Source: Afifella aestuarii
Lineage (GTDB): Bacteria > Pseudomonadota > Alphaproteobacteria > Rhizobiales > Afifellaceae
NCBI RefSeq assembly: GCF_004023665.1
Contig: NZ_SAUF01000005.1
Location: forward strand, 496,001-560,000
DNA length: 64,000 bases
Direction: 5' to 3'
Below are positions 35,575 to 45,100 of the stretch, piece by piece. Positions within the stretch are counted from its first letter, which is position 1. Every line of letters starts with the position of its first letter. The notes under the pieces are model-generated. The model did not search any database, had not been told where the DNA came from, and saw nothing but the letters and a program-made list of their open reading frames with translations. The position numbers were made by a program, and so were the translations under genes.

Positions 35575-37872
35575 CTATTTGCGCTTTCGAGACGGGGCTC
35601 CCCTTTTGGGACTTCGTGGTCCCCGTGGTCTCGTGGTGCCCGGGCGTTTGCGTCCGGCATTGTTATGCCCCGAGGGCCTTCCGCCGGGCTTGCCGCGTGC
35701 GCCCTCGCTCAACATCTCGAGCCTCAGATCCCCGGCATAGGGGGTCGCTTCGGCAAGGCGCACTTCCACACGATCGCCGAGCTGGTACGTGGCGCCGCTA
35801 TCGGCGCCGTAGAGCCGGTGGAGCGTCTCGTCATAGATGAAGAACTCACTGCCGAGCGTGGAGATCGGCACGAATCCGTCCGCACCGCTTTCTTCCAGTT
35901 CGACGAAAAGACCGGCTCGGGTCACGCCGCGGATTCGGCCGAAGAAGCGCGCACCCACGCGTTCTGAAAGCCAGGAGGCCACGAGACGATCGAGCGTGTC
36001 TCGCTCGGCCGTCATCGCGCGGCGCTCGGCGAGCGAAATCTCGGCCGCGACCTTCTCCATCGCCGCTTCATCCATATTGCCGAGGCCGCCTTCGCCGGCG
36101 CCGAGAGCAGAAATCAGCGCGCGATGCACCAGCAGGTCGGCATAACGTCGGATCGGAGAGGTGAAATGTGCGTAGCGGCGCAGGTTGAGACCGAAATGGC
36201 CGATGTTCTGGGTCGAGTACTGCGCCTGGCTCTGCGAGCGCAACACCACTTCGTTGACCAGAATCGAATGCGCGGTGTCGGCGACGCTCTTCAGAATGGT
36301 GTTGAATTCGGACGGGCGCAGATTGCCCTTTTTCGGAAGGCTCATATCGAGCGACCCGAGGAAATCGCGCAGCCCTTCGAGCTTATCGAAGGATGGCTCG
36401 TCGTGGATCCGGTAGACGAGCGGAGAATTGCGGCCTTCCAGCTCCTCGGCCGCTGCCACATTCGCCTGGATCATGAATTCTTCGATGAGCTTGTGTGCGT
36501 CCAGGCGCGGCGGCACATAGACCCGCTGAATGGCGCCGCTCTCGTCGAGCTGGACCTTGCGTTCCGGCACGTCGAGTTCGAGCGGTTCGCGCGAATCCCG
36601 CCCTGCCTTCAACACCTCGTAGGCATCCCACAACGGCTTCAGGACGGTGTCCAAAAGCGGCTGAGTCCGCTCGTTGGGACGTCCGTCGATCGCCGCCTGG
36701 CTCTCTTCGTAGGAGAGGGCCGCGGCAGAGCGCATCATGATGCGGGTGAAGCGGTGCGAGGTCTTGCGGCCGTTCTTGTCGAAGACCATGCGCACAGCGA
36801 GCGCTGGCCGGTCTTCTCCCTCCCGCAGCGAGCACAAATCGTTGGAGATGCGCTCCGGCAGCATCGGCACGACTCGTCCCGGAAAATAGACGGAATTGCC
36901 CCGCTTCACGGCTTCCTTGTCCATGGCCGAGCCGGGGCGCACGTAATAGGCCACATCGGCGATCGCCACGGTGACGATATGGCCGCCCTCGTTGTCGGGA
37001 TCGGGCTTCGCATACACCGCATCGTCGTGGTCGCGGGCATCGGCCGGATCGATGGTGATGAGAGGAAGATCGCGCCAGTCGTTCCGGTGCTCCATCCCGG
37101 CCGGCTTTGCGGCCTCCGCCTCGTCGATCACCCGCTGAGGGAAGACGTAAGGGATATTGTTTTCCTCAAGCGCGATCAGGCTGATTGCCTTCTCGGAAGA
37201 GACATCGCCGATGCGCTCCGACACCCGCGCCGACGGCAACCCGAGACGCTTTTTGGACAGCGGCTCGACGGCAACAAGCTCACCATCCACCGCGCCGGCA
37301 GCTTCGCTGGGCGGCACGATGTATTCCTTTGCGCGCCGGTTCGTGGGCACGATGCGTCCGCCGCCCTGTTCTCCGGCATCTGCTTTGAAGATGCCGACAA
37401 TCCGGTCGGGCACACGCTCCAGAAGCTTCATGATTCGGCCGCGATAAGGGCCGTCATGTCCGCTTCGCTCGATGCGGGTCAGAACCCGGTCGCCGACGCC
37501 TGCCGTGGGCTTGCCGCGTCGCTTGCCGGCTGGTGGCAACGGCAATCTCACCCGCGGAGGTTTGCCTTCCGCCTCATCCCATTGCTCCGGCGTTCCGACC
37601 AGATCGCCATCGTCGTCGACGTCGATCACGCGCAACACGGTGACGGAGGGAAGGGTGCCGGAGGCCCTGATCGCCTTCCGAGGTGAGGCGATCAGACCTT
37701 CGTCCGCCATCTCCTTGAGGGTGCGCTTGAGCGCCACGCGGTCGGGGCCGGTGATCCCAAAAGCACGCGCAATCTCCCGCTTGCCGACCTTGCCCTCGGC
37801 TTCTTGGACAAAGTTCAGGATATCCTGCTCGCTTGGCAGGCGCGGACGTGTGCTTTTGGGTTTCTTCGGCAA
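35575..37872 (-). CDS. rnr: Ribonuclease R
   Basis: 765 residues. A 3'-5' exoribonuclease that degrades structured RNA. An N-terminal helix-turn-helix/OB region (FGITGPDRVALKRTLKEMADEGL), cold-shock-type domains, the RNB catalytic domain with its Asp cluster (TIDPADARDHDDAVYAK), and a C-terminal S1 domain (GVTRAGLFVELEESGADGFVP) with a basic Arg/Lys/Gly-rich tail. The start is a TTG at 37872, two bases after the topA stop (37875), with AAGG six bases upstream; no ATG lies nearby. Fully co-transcribed with topA. Confidence 0.96.
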   Translation of the reverse strand: MPKKPKSTRPRLPSEQDILNFVQEAEGKVGKREIARAFGITGPDRVALKRTLKEMADEGLIASPRKAIRASGTLPSVTVLRVIDVDDDGDLVGTPEQWDEAEGKPPRVRLPLPPAGKRRGKPTAGVGDRVLTRIERSGHDGPYRGRIMKLLERVPDRIVGIFKADAGEQGGGRIVPTNRRAKEYIVPPSEAAGAVDGELVAVEPLSKKRLGLPSARVSERIGDVSSEKAISLIALEENNIPYVFPQRVIDEAEAAKPAGMEHRNDWRDLPLITIDPADARDHDDAVYAKPDPDNEGGHIVTVAIADVAYYVRPGSAMDKEAVKRGNSVYFPGRVVPMLPERISNDLCSLREGEDRPALAVRMVFDKNGRKTSHRFTRIMMRSAAALSYEESQAAIDGRPNERTQPLLDTVLKPLWDAYEVLKAGRDSREPLELDVPERKVQLDESGAIQRVYVPPRLDAHKLIEEFMIQANVAAAEELEGRNSPLVYRIHDEPSFDKLEGLRDFLGSLDMSLPKKGNLRPSEFNTILKSVADTAHSILVNEVVLRSQSQAQYSTQNIGHFGLNLRRYAHFTSPIRRYADLLVHRALISALGAGEGGLGNMDEAAMEKVAAEISLAERRAMTAERDTLDRLVASWLSERVGARFFGRIRGVTRAGLFVELEESGADGFVPISTLGSEFFIYDETLHRLYGADSGATYQLGDRVEVRLAEATPYAGDLRLEMLSEGARGKPGGRPSGHNNAGRKRPGTTRPRGPRSPKRGAPSRKRK

Positions 37873-37874
37873 GC

Positions 37875-40508
37875 TCAGCCTTCTGCCTTGGCTTTCGCCT
37901 TGGCGCTTTTGGTTTTGGATGCAGCCGGCTTCTTCGCCGTGCTTTTCTTGGCTGGCGTCTTGCGAGCGGTGGCCTTCTTCGTCTTGCCACCCTTCGCCGC
38001 CTTGGCCTCGATCAGCTCGAGCGCTTCTTCCAGCGTGATCGTTTGCGGATCCTTGTCCTTGGGCAACGTCGCGTTGATCTTGCCGTGATTGACGTAGGGG
38101 CCGTAGCGCCCCTCCATCACAGCGACAGCGCCGCCATCGGGATGTTCGCCAAGTGCCTTCAGCTCTTTCGCCCCGGAACGTCCGCGCCCTTTCTTCTCGG
38201 CGAGGAGAGAAATGGCCCGGTTTGCGCCCACAGTGAAAACGTCTTCGATGCTCTCCAGATTGGCGTATTTTCCATCATGCGAGACGAACGGGCCGTAGCG
38301 CCCGAGACCCGCCGTGATCGGCTTGCCGGTTTCCGGATGGCTGCCGATCTCGCGGGGCAGCGAGAGCAGTTGAAGGGCTTTTTCGAGCGTCATCTCGTCG
38401 GCCTGCCAGCCGCGCGGCAGGCTCGAGCGCTTCGGTTTTTCTTCGCCTTTCGCGGGATCGGGACCGAGCTGAACATAGGGGCCGAAGCGGCCGGAGCGCA
38501 AAATCACCGATTCTCCGGTCTCCGGATCCTCGCCGAGCGGCATCCCTTCCGCCGTCATCGCCTGTTGCGCGACCTCACCCTCCGCATCGGGCTCGGTGAT
38601 CTGGCGCGTGTATCGGCACTCGGGGTAGTTGGAGCAGCCGATGAAGGCGCCGAAACGCCCAAGCTTCAAAGATAGCTTGCCGTCGCCGCAGCTGGGACAG
38701 CTGCGGGGGTCGCTGCCGTCTTCACGCGGCGGGAAGACGAAGTCGCCCAGCATTTCGTTGAGCGCTTCGAGAACCTCCGACACGCGGATGTCCTTGATGT
38801 CGTCCAGATTGCCCTGAAAGTCGCGCCAGAAATCGCGCAGCACCGCCTGCCAGGAGAGTTCGCCGGCGGAAACCTTGTCGAGCTTCTCTTCAAGATCGGC
38901 GGTGAAGTCGTATTCCACATAGCGCCGGAAAAAGCTCTCCAGGAAGGCCGTCACGAGCCGGCCCTTGTCCTCCGGCATGAGGCGCCGCTTGTCCATCCGC
39001 ACGTAGCCGCGATCGCGCAGAACGGTCATCGTCTGCGCGTAAGTGGACGGGCGGCCGATACCGAGCTCTTCCATCTTCTTGATGAGAGAGGCTTCCGTGT
39101 AGCGGGGAGGTGGCTCGGTAAAGTGCTGGTCGGCACTGACGGATTTCGCGTCGAGACCATCGCCGGCGGTGACGGCCGGCAGACGCCCATCCTCCTCCTC
39201 GTCGGGGTCGTCGCGACCCTCCTGGTAGAGGGTCAGAAAGCCGTCGAAGCGCACCACCGAACCCGTCGCTCGAAGGCCGAGGCGATGCTCGCCGTTCTTC
39301 GCATCGACTTCGATTGTCGTGCGCTCCATCTCCGCAGAGCTCATTTGGCTGGCGACGGTGCGCTTCCAGATGAGCTCGTAGAGCCTGGCCTGATCGCGAT
39401 CGAGCTGACGTTCGACATGGGCGGGCAAGCGCGCCGGATCTGTCGGCCGGATCGCTTCGTGCGCCTCCTGCGCGTTCTTTGCCTTGACGAAATAGCGCCG
39501 CGGCTGGTCGGGCAGATAGCGCTTGCCGAAATCGCCACTGATCAGATCGCGCACGGCCGCGACCGCTTCCGGTGCCATGTCGACGCCGTCGGTTCGCATA
39601 TAAGTGATGAGGCCGATCGTCTCGCCGCCGATATCCACGCCCTCATAGAGGCGCTGGGCGACCTGCATCGTGCGGCTCGCATCGAAGCCGAGCTTGCGCT
39701 GTGCTTCCTGTTGCAGGGTCGAGGTGGTGAAAGGCGGCTGCGGATTGCGCGAATGCGGTTTCGATTCGACGCTCGCGACGGAAAAATCCGCCCCTTCGAG
39801 AAGGGTCTTCAGACTTTTTGCCTGCGCCTCGTCCCCAATGGAGAGCTTGGTCAGCTTCTTGCCGTCTGCAGCGACGAGACGGGCGACAAAGGTATCCTTG
39901 GCCGGTGTCGCGAGATTGGCCGCCAGCGACCAATATTCCTGCGGCCGAAACCGTTCGATTTCCGATTCGCGCTCGCAGACGAGACGCAGCGCCACCGATT
40001 GCACGCGTCCGGCGGAACGCGCGCCGGGCAGCTTGCGCCATAGGACCGGCGACAGGGAAAAGCCGACGAGATAGTCGAGTGCGCGGCGGGCGAGGTAAGC
40101 CTCCACCAGCGCATCGTCGATCATGCGCGGATGCGCCATCGCCTCTTCCACTGCGCGCTTCGTGATGGCGTTGAAGACGACGCGGGCCACGGGCTTGTCC
40201 TTCAAGCCTTTGCGGGAGCGCAGCACCTCGAGCACGTGCCAGGAAATGGCTTCGCCTTCGCGATCGGGGTCAGTGGCGAGCAGAATGCGGTCGGCAGACT
40301 TGGCCGCCTCCGCGATGTCACTCAAACGCTTCTTGGCCTTGTCGGCGACTTCCCACGACATGGCGAAGTCCTCGTCGGGCCGCACCGAGCCGTCTTTGGA
40401 AGGCAGATCTCGCACATGCCCATAGGAGGCGAGCACCCGATAATCGGGGCCGAGATACTTATTGATCGTCTTCGCCTTAGCGGGCGATTCGACAATCACG
40501 AGGTCCAT
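37875..40508 (-). CDS. topA: DNA topoisomerase I
   Basis: 877 residues. It relaxes negative supercoils by a transient single-strand break. The TOPRIM domain (MDLVIVESPAKAKTINKYLG ... LLATDPDREGEAISWH) and the catalytic Tyr Y303 (GLITYMRTDGVD) are present. One Cys4 zinc finger (CPSCGDGKLSLKLGRFGAF ... CSNYPEC) is followed by three Topo_C repeats (GRFGPYVQLG, GRYGPFVSHD, GRYGPYVNHG) and a Lys/Ala-rich tail of about 40 residues. ATG 40508 has GGAG seven bases upstream. It is separated from dprA by a 405-bp stretch holding a plus-strand gene. Confidence 0.97.
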   Translation of the reverse strand: MDLVIVESPAKAKTINKYLGPDYRVLASYGHVRDLPSKDGSVRPDEDFAMSWEVADKAKKRLSDIAEAAKSADRILLATDPDREGEAISWHVLEVLRSRKGLKDKPVARVVFNAITKRAVEEAMAHPRMIDDALVEAYLARRALDYLVGFSLSPVLWRKLPGARSAGRVQSVALRLVCERESEIERFRPQEYWSLAANLATPAKDTFVARLVAADGKKLTKLSIGDEAQAKSLKTLLEGADFSVASVESKPHSRNPQPPFTTSTLQQEAQRKLGFDASRTMQVAQRLYEGVDIGGETIGLITYMRTDGVDMAPEAVAAVRDLISGDFGKRYLPDQPRRYFVKAKNAQEAHEAIRPTDPARLPAHVERQLDRDQARLYELIWKRTVASQMSSAEMERTTIEVDAKNGEHRLGLRATGSVVRFDGFLTLYQEGRDDPDEEEDGRLPAVTAGDGLDAKSVSADQHFTEPPPRYTEASLIKKMEELGIGRPSTYAQTMTVLRDRGYVRMDKRRLMPEDKGRLVTAFLESFFRRYVEYDFTADLEEKLDKVSAGELSWQAVLRDFWRDFQGNLDDIKDIRVSEVLEALNEMLGDFVFPPREDGSDPRSCPSCGDGKLSLKLGRFGAFIGCSNYPECRYTRQITEPDAEGEVAQQAMTAEGMPLGEDPETGESVILRSGRFGPYVQLGPDPAKGEEKPKRSSLPRGWQADEMTLEKALQLLSLPREIGSHPETGKPITAGLGRYGPFVSHDGKYANLESIEDVFTVGANRAISLLAEKKGRGRSGAKELKALGEHPDGGAVAVMEGRYGPYVNHGKINATLPKDKDPQTITLEEALELIEAKAAKGGKTKKATARKTPAKKSTAKKPAASKTKSAKAKAKAEG

Positions 40509-40686
40509 ACGGGTACTCCATTGGGCGGGGAAAAAGGCGGCACGCGCACGGCCTCACTTGGATTGGGAAACAGGCGCGGTCAAGGCCACGGAACGACAAG
40601 GTGGGCCGGCGGCGCACTTTCGCCCCCTGTTCTCGTAGCTTAAAATCAACTAAAGCGTGTGCATTGATTTACGAATCGCGCCGAAG

Positions 40687-40887
40687 ATGCACCGCGCCTT
40701 GCAGACATTGAATAAACAGGAACGGCGGGATTTAGCCGAGGATATCGCTGTCGAGGCAAGCCAATGGCGCCGCCGCGCCGATGAGGCGAATCTGCCATTT
40801 CTCGCTTATCTCATCGAGATGGTCGTCCTTGAGGCCTGGCGGGAAGCCACAGAAGAAAATGTGAATGATATCAATCCTCAAAACTGA
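40687..40887 (+). CDS. Small helical protein of unknown function
   Basis: 66 residues (MHRALQTLNKQERRDLAEDI ...), highly charged and predicted to be all alpha-helical; the middle (WRRRADEANLPFLAYLIEMV) could be an amphipathic helix. No family recognised. Codon use is plausible and the frame is open back to a GTG at 40657, which would add ten residues. The Shine-Dalgarno is weak. It is transcribed opposite to the flanking dprA and topA and its flanks are AT-rich (TTAAAATCAACTAAAG). It could be a real lineage-specific gene or a remnant; moderate confidence. Confidence 0.5.
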   Translation: MHRALQTLNKQERRDLAEDIAVEASQWRRRADEANLPFLAYLIEMVVLEAWREATEENVNDINPQN

Positions 40888-40914
40888 ACGCAGAGGGTAG
40901 GTGGCGGCCCTGCT

Positions 40915-42048
40915 TCAGTAGATAAGTGAGATCCGGCCTCCCGGATGACGCTCCAGGCGCCCGGCAAGCTCGAGTTCCAAGAGGACAACAGCCACGAGGC
41001 GGGCAGACAGCCTTGTATGCGCGATCAACTCGTCGACATGCACCGGCGTCGGCCCGAGCGCCTCGAGGATGCGACTGCGATCATCGTTTACGGGTTCAAT
41101 CAGGGGTTGCTTTTCGGACTCCTCTGGTGGGAGTTCGAAACCCTCTCGCGTCGGCGGTGCAAGGATTTGCGGCAAGGCCTGGATGACGTCGGCAGCCTCC
41201 GTGATCAGATGGGCCCCCTGTTTTAGGAGGCGATTGGTGCCGGCCGCACGAGGGTCGAGGGGCGATGCCGGGACGGCCATGACCTCGCGGTTTTGTTCGA
41301 GCGCGAGGCGTGCGGTGATGAGTGAGCCCGACCTTTCTGCGGCTTCCACGACGACGGTCGCAAGGCTCATGCCTGCGATAATTCGGTTGCGCCGCGGAAA
41401 GTCGCGTGCCCGCGGCTGCCAGCCCATCGCCATCTCGCTGATAGCGGCGCCCCGCTGCGCGAGGATCTTGTCGAGTAGTGGACGATGTTCCTCCGGATAG
41501 ACGACGTCGACGCCGCCGGCAAAGACGGCGACCGTCCCCGTCGCAAGAGCGGCCTGGTGTGCACTTTGATCGATGCCGCGGGCGAGGCCGGAAACGATCG
41601 AGAAACCGGCCTCTCCAAGCCCGGATGCGAGACGCTGCGCCATCCTTTGTCCGGCGAGGGAGGCATTGCGGGCGCCGACAATGGCAATGGCCGGGCGGGC
41701 CAGAACCTCGGATGCGCCCCGCATGCAAATAAGCGGCGGTGGCTGGTCGGCATGACGCAGCCACGGCGGGTAGTCCGGCTCACCCATGCCGATGAAGCGT
41801 GCGCCGGCGCGCTCTGCCGCGGCGAGCTCGCGGTCGATATCGTCCTCGCTGGCGATCCGGATGTTGCGTCTCGCGCCGCCCCGACGGGAGAGATCAGGAA
41901 GCGCTTCGAGGGCCGCAGAGGCTGAGCCGAAATGATTGATAAGAGAACGAAATGTCTGCGGACCGACATTTTCGCTCCTGATGAGACGCAGCCAGGCCCG
42001 TCGCTGCTCTGCCGTCAGGCGAACGCCTTCCGGGGGTGGCGTGCTCAC
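40915..42048 (-). CDS. dprA: DprA (DNA processing protein A)
   Basis: 377 residues. It loads RecA onto incoming single-stranded DNA in transformation and is found in most bacteria whether or not competent. An N-terminal SAM-like region ([20 protein letters not shown]) is followed by the Rossmann fold with [38 protein letters not shown] and the [11 protein letters not shown] motif, and a C-terminal winged helix ([19 protein letters not shown]). The GTG at 42048 overlaps the plsY stop by 4 bp (GTGA), which fixes the start; the longer frame upstream is not coding. Confidence 0.95.
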   Translation of the reverse strand: MSTPPPEGVRLTAEQRRAWLRLIRSENVGPQTFRSLINHFGSASAALEALPDLSRRGGARRNIRIASEDDIDRELAAAERAGARFIGMGEPDYPPWLRHADQPPPLICMRGASEVLARPAIAIVGARNASLAGQRMAQRLASGLGEAGFSIVSGLARGIDQSAHQAALATGTVAVFAGGVDVVYPEEHRPLLDKILAQRGAAISEMAMGWQPRARDFPRRNRIIAGMSLATVVVEAAERSGSLITARLALEQNREVMAVPASPLDPRAAGTNRLLKQGAHLITEAADVIQALPQILAPPTREGFELPPEESEKQPLIEPVNDDRSRILEALGPTPVHVDELIAHTRLSARLVAVVLLELELAGRLERHPGGRISLIY

Positions 42049-42659
42049 TTCTGCCCGATCTTCGATTCGGTGCCGTTGAGGAGACGACGAAGGTTCTCCC
42101 GATGCCGGAACCACAAGATGAAAGTGACCGCGAGGAAGAGCTCGGCCAGGAGTGTCTGGCCGCTGAGGAAGAGGATGACAGGCGTCAATGCGCTCGTCAG
42201 CAGCGCTGCAAGGGACGAATAGCGCGTGAACCAGGCGGTCCCGATCCAGATCGCCGCTGCGGCAATCAGCGTTGGCCATGAGAGCGGCAGAAGAATGCCG
42301 AAGAAGGTGGCGACGCCTTTGCCACCCCTGAAGCCGAGCCAGACCGGAAAGCAATGCCCGAGAAAGGCGCCGAAGGCCGCGGCCAGCGCTGGCCCAAAGC
42401 CCCATTGCCAGGCAATGAGAATGGGGATCGTACCCTTGAGCGCATCCGCCAGAAGTGTCGCTGCCGCGAGCTTCTTGTTGCCGGTCCGCAAAACGTTGGT
42501 GGCTCCGATATTGCCGGAGCCGATCTTGCGAATGTCGCCGAACCCGGCCAGCCGCGAGAGGATCAGGCCGGAGGGGATGGACCCGAAGAGGTAGCCGAGA
42601 ACAAGGCCGCCGATCAGGGTTGGCAGGAGAAGTGTCCAATTGCTCGCATCGGCGGTCAC
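42045..42659 (-). CDS. plsY: Glycerol-3-phosphate acyltransferase PlsY
   Basis: 204 residues. A membrane enzyme that acylates glycerol 3-phosphate from acyl-phosphate, the first step of phospholipid synthesis. Five to seven transmembrane helices. Catalytic motifs: [11 protein letters not shown] (motif 1), [13 protein letters not shown] (motif 2) and [18 protein letters not shown] (motif 3). It starts with GTG at 42659. It lies 24 bp after the dihydroorotase-like gene and overlaps dprA by 4 bp, so it belongs to the pyrB-dprA unit. Confidence 0.96.
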   Translation of the reverse strand: MTADASNWTLLLPTLIGGLVLGYLFGSIPSGLILSRLAGFGDIRKIGSGNIGATNVLRTGNKKLAAATLLADALKGTIPILIAWQWGFGPALAAAFGAFLGHCFPVWLGFRGGKGVATFFGILLPLSWPTLIAAAAIWIGTAWFTRYSSLAALLTSALTPVILFLSGQTLLAELFLAVTFILWFRHRENLRRLLNGTESKIGQK

Positions 42660-42683
42660 AGCTTCTGCCCCCGTTTCTGTGGC

Positions 42684-43991
42684 CTAATTCCGTTGCCCTT
42701 CTCCATAAGGATAGACGGTTTTGCCGGCAACCAGTGTGCGAACCACCCGGCCAGTCAGCCGCGCCCCTTCGAAGCAGGTGTTCTTCGAGCGGGAATGCAG
42801 GCTTTCTTCCTTCACGACCCATGGCTTGTCGAGATCGACGATCGCGAGATCCGCCGGCGCGCCAGGGCGAAGTGTCCCAACCGGCAGACCGAGAAGGCGG
42901 GCGGGCGTCGTCGCCATCGCTTCGATGAGACGTATCAGAGGGACCTCGCCGCTATGGACGAGACGCAAGCCGACCGAGAGGAGGGTTTCCAGGCCCACAG
43001 CTCCGTCCGCTGCCTCCGCGAATGGCTGCCGCTTTCCTTCCACGTCTTGTGGGTCGTGGCCCGAGACGATGACGTCGAGCGTGCCGTCGGCAAGTGCTGC
43101 CACCATCGCCTGCCGGTCATCCTCGCTTCTGAGCGGAGGCGACATTTTGAAGAACGTTCGGTAGGATCCGATATCGCCCTCGTTCAAAGCGAGATGGGCG
43201 ATCGCTGCTCCCGCTGTCACGCCCACACCATTCTCTTTCGCCTGGCGCAGCACGGCGATAGAATCCGCGCAGGAAAGCTGGGCGGCGTGGTAGCGCCCGC
43301 GGGTGAGTTTCGCCAGCCGCAGGTCGCGGTCGAGCATGATCGTTTCCGCTTCCCGCGGAATCCCCGGAAGCCCGAGCCGCGTCGCGACTTCGCCGGCATT
43401 CATGACCCCCGCACGGGCGAGGTCGGCATCCTGGGTGTGGTGGACGATGAGCGCATCGAAATCGCGCGCATAGGTGAGGGCATTGCGCATCACCTGGGCG
43501 GAACGAAGGGATTTTCGCCCCTCGGAAAAGGCGACCGCGCCGGCGTCCTTGAGGAGACCGAACTCGGAGAGTTCATCTCCCTTGAGGCCTTTGCTGATCG
43601 CCGCCATCGGATGAACGTGCACGAGCGCGTTGTGCGTGGCGCGGCGCAGGACGAAATCGACGAGGGCGGGATCGTCGATCACCGGATCCGTGTCCGGCAT
43701 GGTGACGATTGTGGTGACGCCGCCGGCCGCCGCCGCACGGCTTGCGGTTTCCAGCGTTTCCAGATGTTCGGCGCCGGGTTCGCCCACGAAGACCCGCATA
43801 TCGACCAGGCCCGGGATGATCGTCTTGCCGGTGCAGTCGACCACCTCCCAGCCTTCGGGGACACCGTGGTTATGAGCTTCGGGACCCGCGGCGACGATGC
43901 GCCCGTCGGAGACGACGACGGCGCCTGGGCTGTCGAGACCGCGTGCGGGATCGACGATGCGGGCATTGGTGAGAAGAATTGGACGGGCCAT
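42684..43991 (-). CDS. pyrC: Dihydroorotase-like protein lacking most metal ligands (PyrC'-type)
   Basis: 435 residues with an amidohydrolase TIM barrel and clear type I dihydroorotase homology (IIPGLVDM ... [19 protein letters not shown] ... [11 protein letters not shown]). The metal-binding HxH, normally after GLVDM, is R66-V-F68. The carboxylate before the loop is EG (157-158), the HVST His is Q238, and the catalytic Asp of IATDHAPH is G311 (VIVSGHDPQ). Only the His-His at 184-185 remains. It is probably a non-catalytic PyrC' that stabilises aspartate carbamoyltransferase, as in Pseudomonas; a separate active PyrC would be needed. It starts 4 bp after the pyrB stop. Confidence 0.85.
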   Translation of the reverse strand: MARPILLTNARIVDPARGLDSPGAVVVSDGRIVAAGPEAHNHGVPEGWEVVDCTGKTIIPGLVDMRVFVGEPGAEHLETLETASRAAAAGGVTTIVTMPDTDPVIDDPALVDFVLRRATHNALVHVHPMAAISKGLKGDELSEFGLLKDAGAVAFSEGRKSLRSAQVMRNALTYARDFDALIVHHTQDADLARAGVMNAGEVATRLGLPGIPREAETIMLDRDLRLAKLTRGRYHAAQLSCADSIAVLRQAKENGVGVTAGAAIAHLALNEGDIGSYRTFFKMSPPLRSEDDRQAMVAALADGTLDVIVSGHDPQDVEGKRQPFAEAADGAVGLETLLSVGLRLVHSGEVPLIRLIEAMATTPARLLGLPVGTLRPGAPADLAIVDLDKPWVVKEESLHSRSKNTCFEGARLTGRVVRTLVAGKTVYPYGEGQRN

Positions 43992-43995
43992 TGGA

Positions 43996-44937
43996 TCAGT
44001 GATTGGGCAGGTGTTGGGCGAGGGCTTCGAGGACGGCCATTCGCACGGCCACGCCCATCTCCACTTGTTCGCGGATCACGCTTTGGGGGCCATCGGCGAC
44101 GAGTGGATCGATCTCAACGCCGCGATTCATCGGGCCTGGATGCATGACCAGCGCATCCGGGCGGGCGAGGGCGAGCTTTTCCTCGTCGAGCCCGTAATAG
44201 CGGAAATACTCTCGGATGCTCGGGACGTAAGCGGCGGTCATGCGCTCCCGCTGGAGGCGCAGCATCATGACGACGTCGGCGTCCTTGAGGCCGGTGCGCA
44301 TGTCGTTGAAGACGTCCGCGCCGTAGCATTCGATGTTGGACGGCAGCAATGTCGACGGCGCGATCAGCCGGATCCGTGCGCCCATCACCATGAGCAGCAG
44401 GATGTTGGAGCGTGCGACGCGCGAATGACGAATGTCGCCGCAGATCGCGACGGTGAGCCCGTCGAGGCGGCCTTTGTGGCGGCGGATCGTGAGAGCATCG
44501 AGGAGCGCTTGCGTGGGATGCTCGTGGGCACCGTCGCCAGCGTTGATTACCGAGCATTCGACTTTCTGCGCGAGAAGCTCGACGGCGCCCGCCGCATGAT
44601 GGCGGACCACCAGAATGTCCGGTCGCATGGCGTTCAAGGTCATCGCCGTGTCGATCAGGGTCTCGCCCTTCTTCACGGAGGAAGACGAGACGGCCATGTT
44701 CATGACATCGGCGCCGAGCCGTTTGCCTGCGAGCTCGAAACTCGATTGCGTTCGTGTCGACGCCTCGAAGAACAGATTGATCTGCGTGCGTCCGCGCAGG
44801 GTCTGCTTCTTCTTTTCGATCTGGCGAGAGACGGCGATTTGCTCCTCAGCGAGATCTAAAAGCGAACCGATCTCGAGCGGAGACAGCCCTTCAATACCGA
44901 GAAGGTGCTGATGGGGGAAAGAGGATGCTGGGGTCAT
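43996..44937 (-). CDS. pyrB: Aspartate carbamoyltransferase catalytic subunit
   Basis: 313 residues. It joins carbamoyl phosphate and aspartate, the first committed step of pyrimidine synthesis. The carbamoyl phosphate site [20 protein letters not shown], the [11 protein letters not shown] loop and [13 protein letters not shown] are intact. No pyrI regulatory subunit is present; it probably associates with the PyrC'-like neighbour. ATG 44937 matches the family N-terminus ([14 protein letters not shown]) but has no Shine-Dalgarno; instead a 14-bp palindrome lies 7 bp upstream. An ATG at 44979 would read through the palindrome. Confidence 0.96.
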   Translation of the reverse strand: MTPASSFPHQHLLGIEGLSPLEIGSLLDLAEEQIAVSRQIEKKKQTLRGRTQINLFFEASTRTQSSFELAGKRLGADVMNMAVSSSSVKKGETLIDTAMTLNAMRPDILVVRHHAAGAVELLAQKVECSVINAGDGAHEHPTQALLDALTIRRHKGRLDGLTVAICGDIRHSRVARSNILLLMVMGARIRLIAPSTLLPSNIECYGADVFNDMRTGLKDADVVMMLRLQRERMTAAYVPSIREYFRYYGLDEEKLALARPDALVMHPGPMNRGVEIDPLVADGPQSVIREQVEMGVAVRMAVLEALAQHLPNH

Positions 44938-44944
44938 TAAAGGG

Positions 44945-44958
44945 GTGCCTATAGGCAC
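44945..44958. promoter_or_regulatory. Perfect 14-bp palindrome before pyrB
   Basis: GTGCCTATAGGCAC reads identically on both strands. It lies between the pyrB ATG (44937) and the divergent aidB, in the position of the pyrB ribosome site. It could be a repressor or dimer-binding operator, or an RNA hairpin that hides the translation start. There is no further match outside the 14 bp. Confidence 0.5.
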
Positions 44959-45100
44959 AATCGTCCAAGACGGCAACATGGGAGCCGCCGACCGCGGCGT
45001 TTTTCCCCTACGTTTACAGTCCCGACACGGGCCTGTGAGCGCCGCTTAAAGCGCTGCGGAAAAAGCTTTAATATTATGCAGATTCGTGCAGGCTCACCCT

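Noticed and set aside
42354-44147. 597-codon plus-strand frame over plsY and pyrC'
   Set aside because: Antisense to well-conserved genes and joins two of them, so not a real gene.
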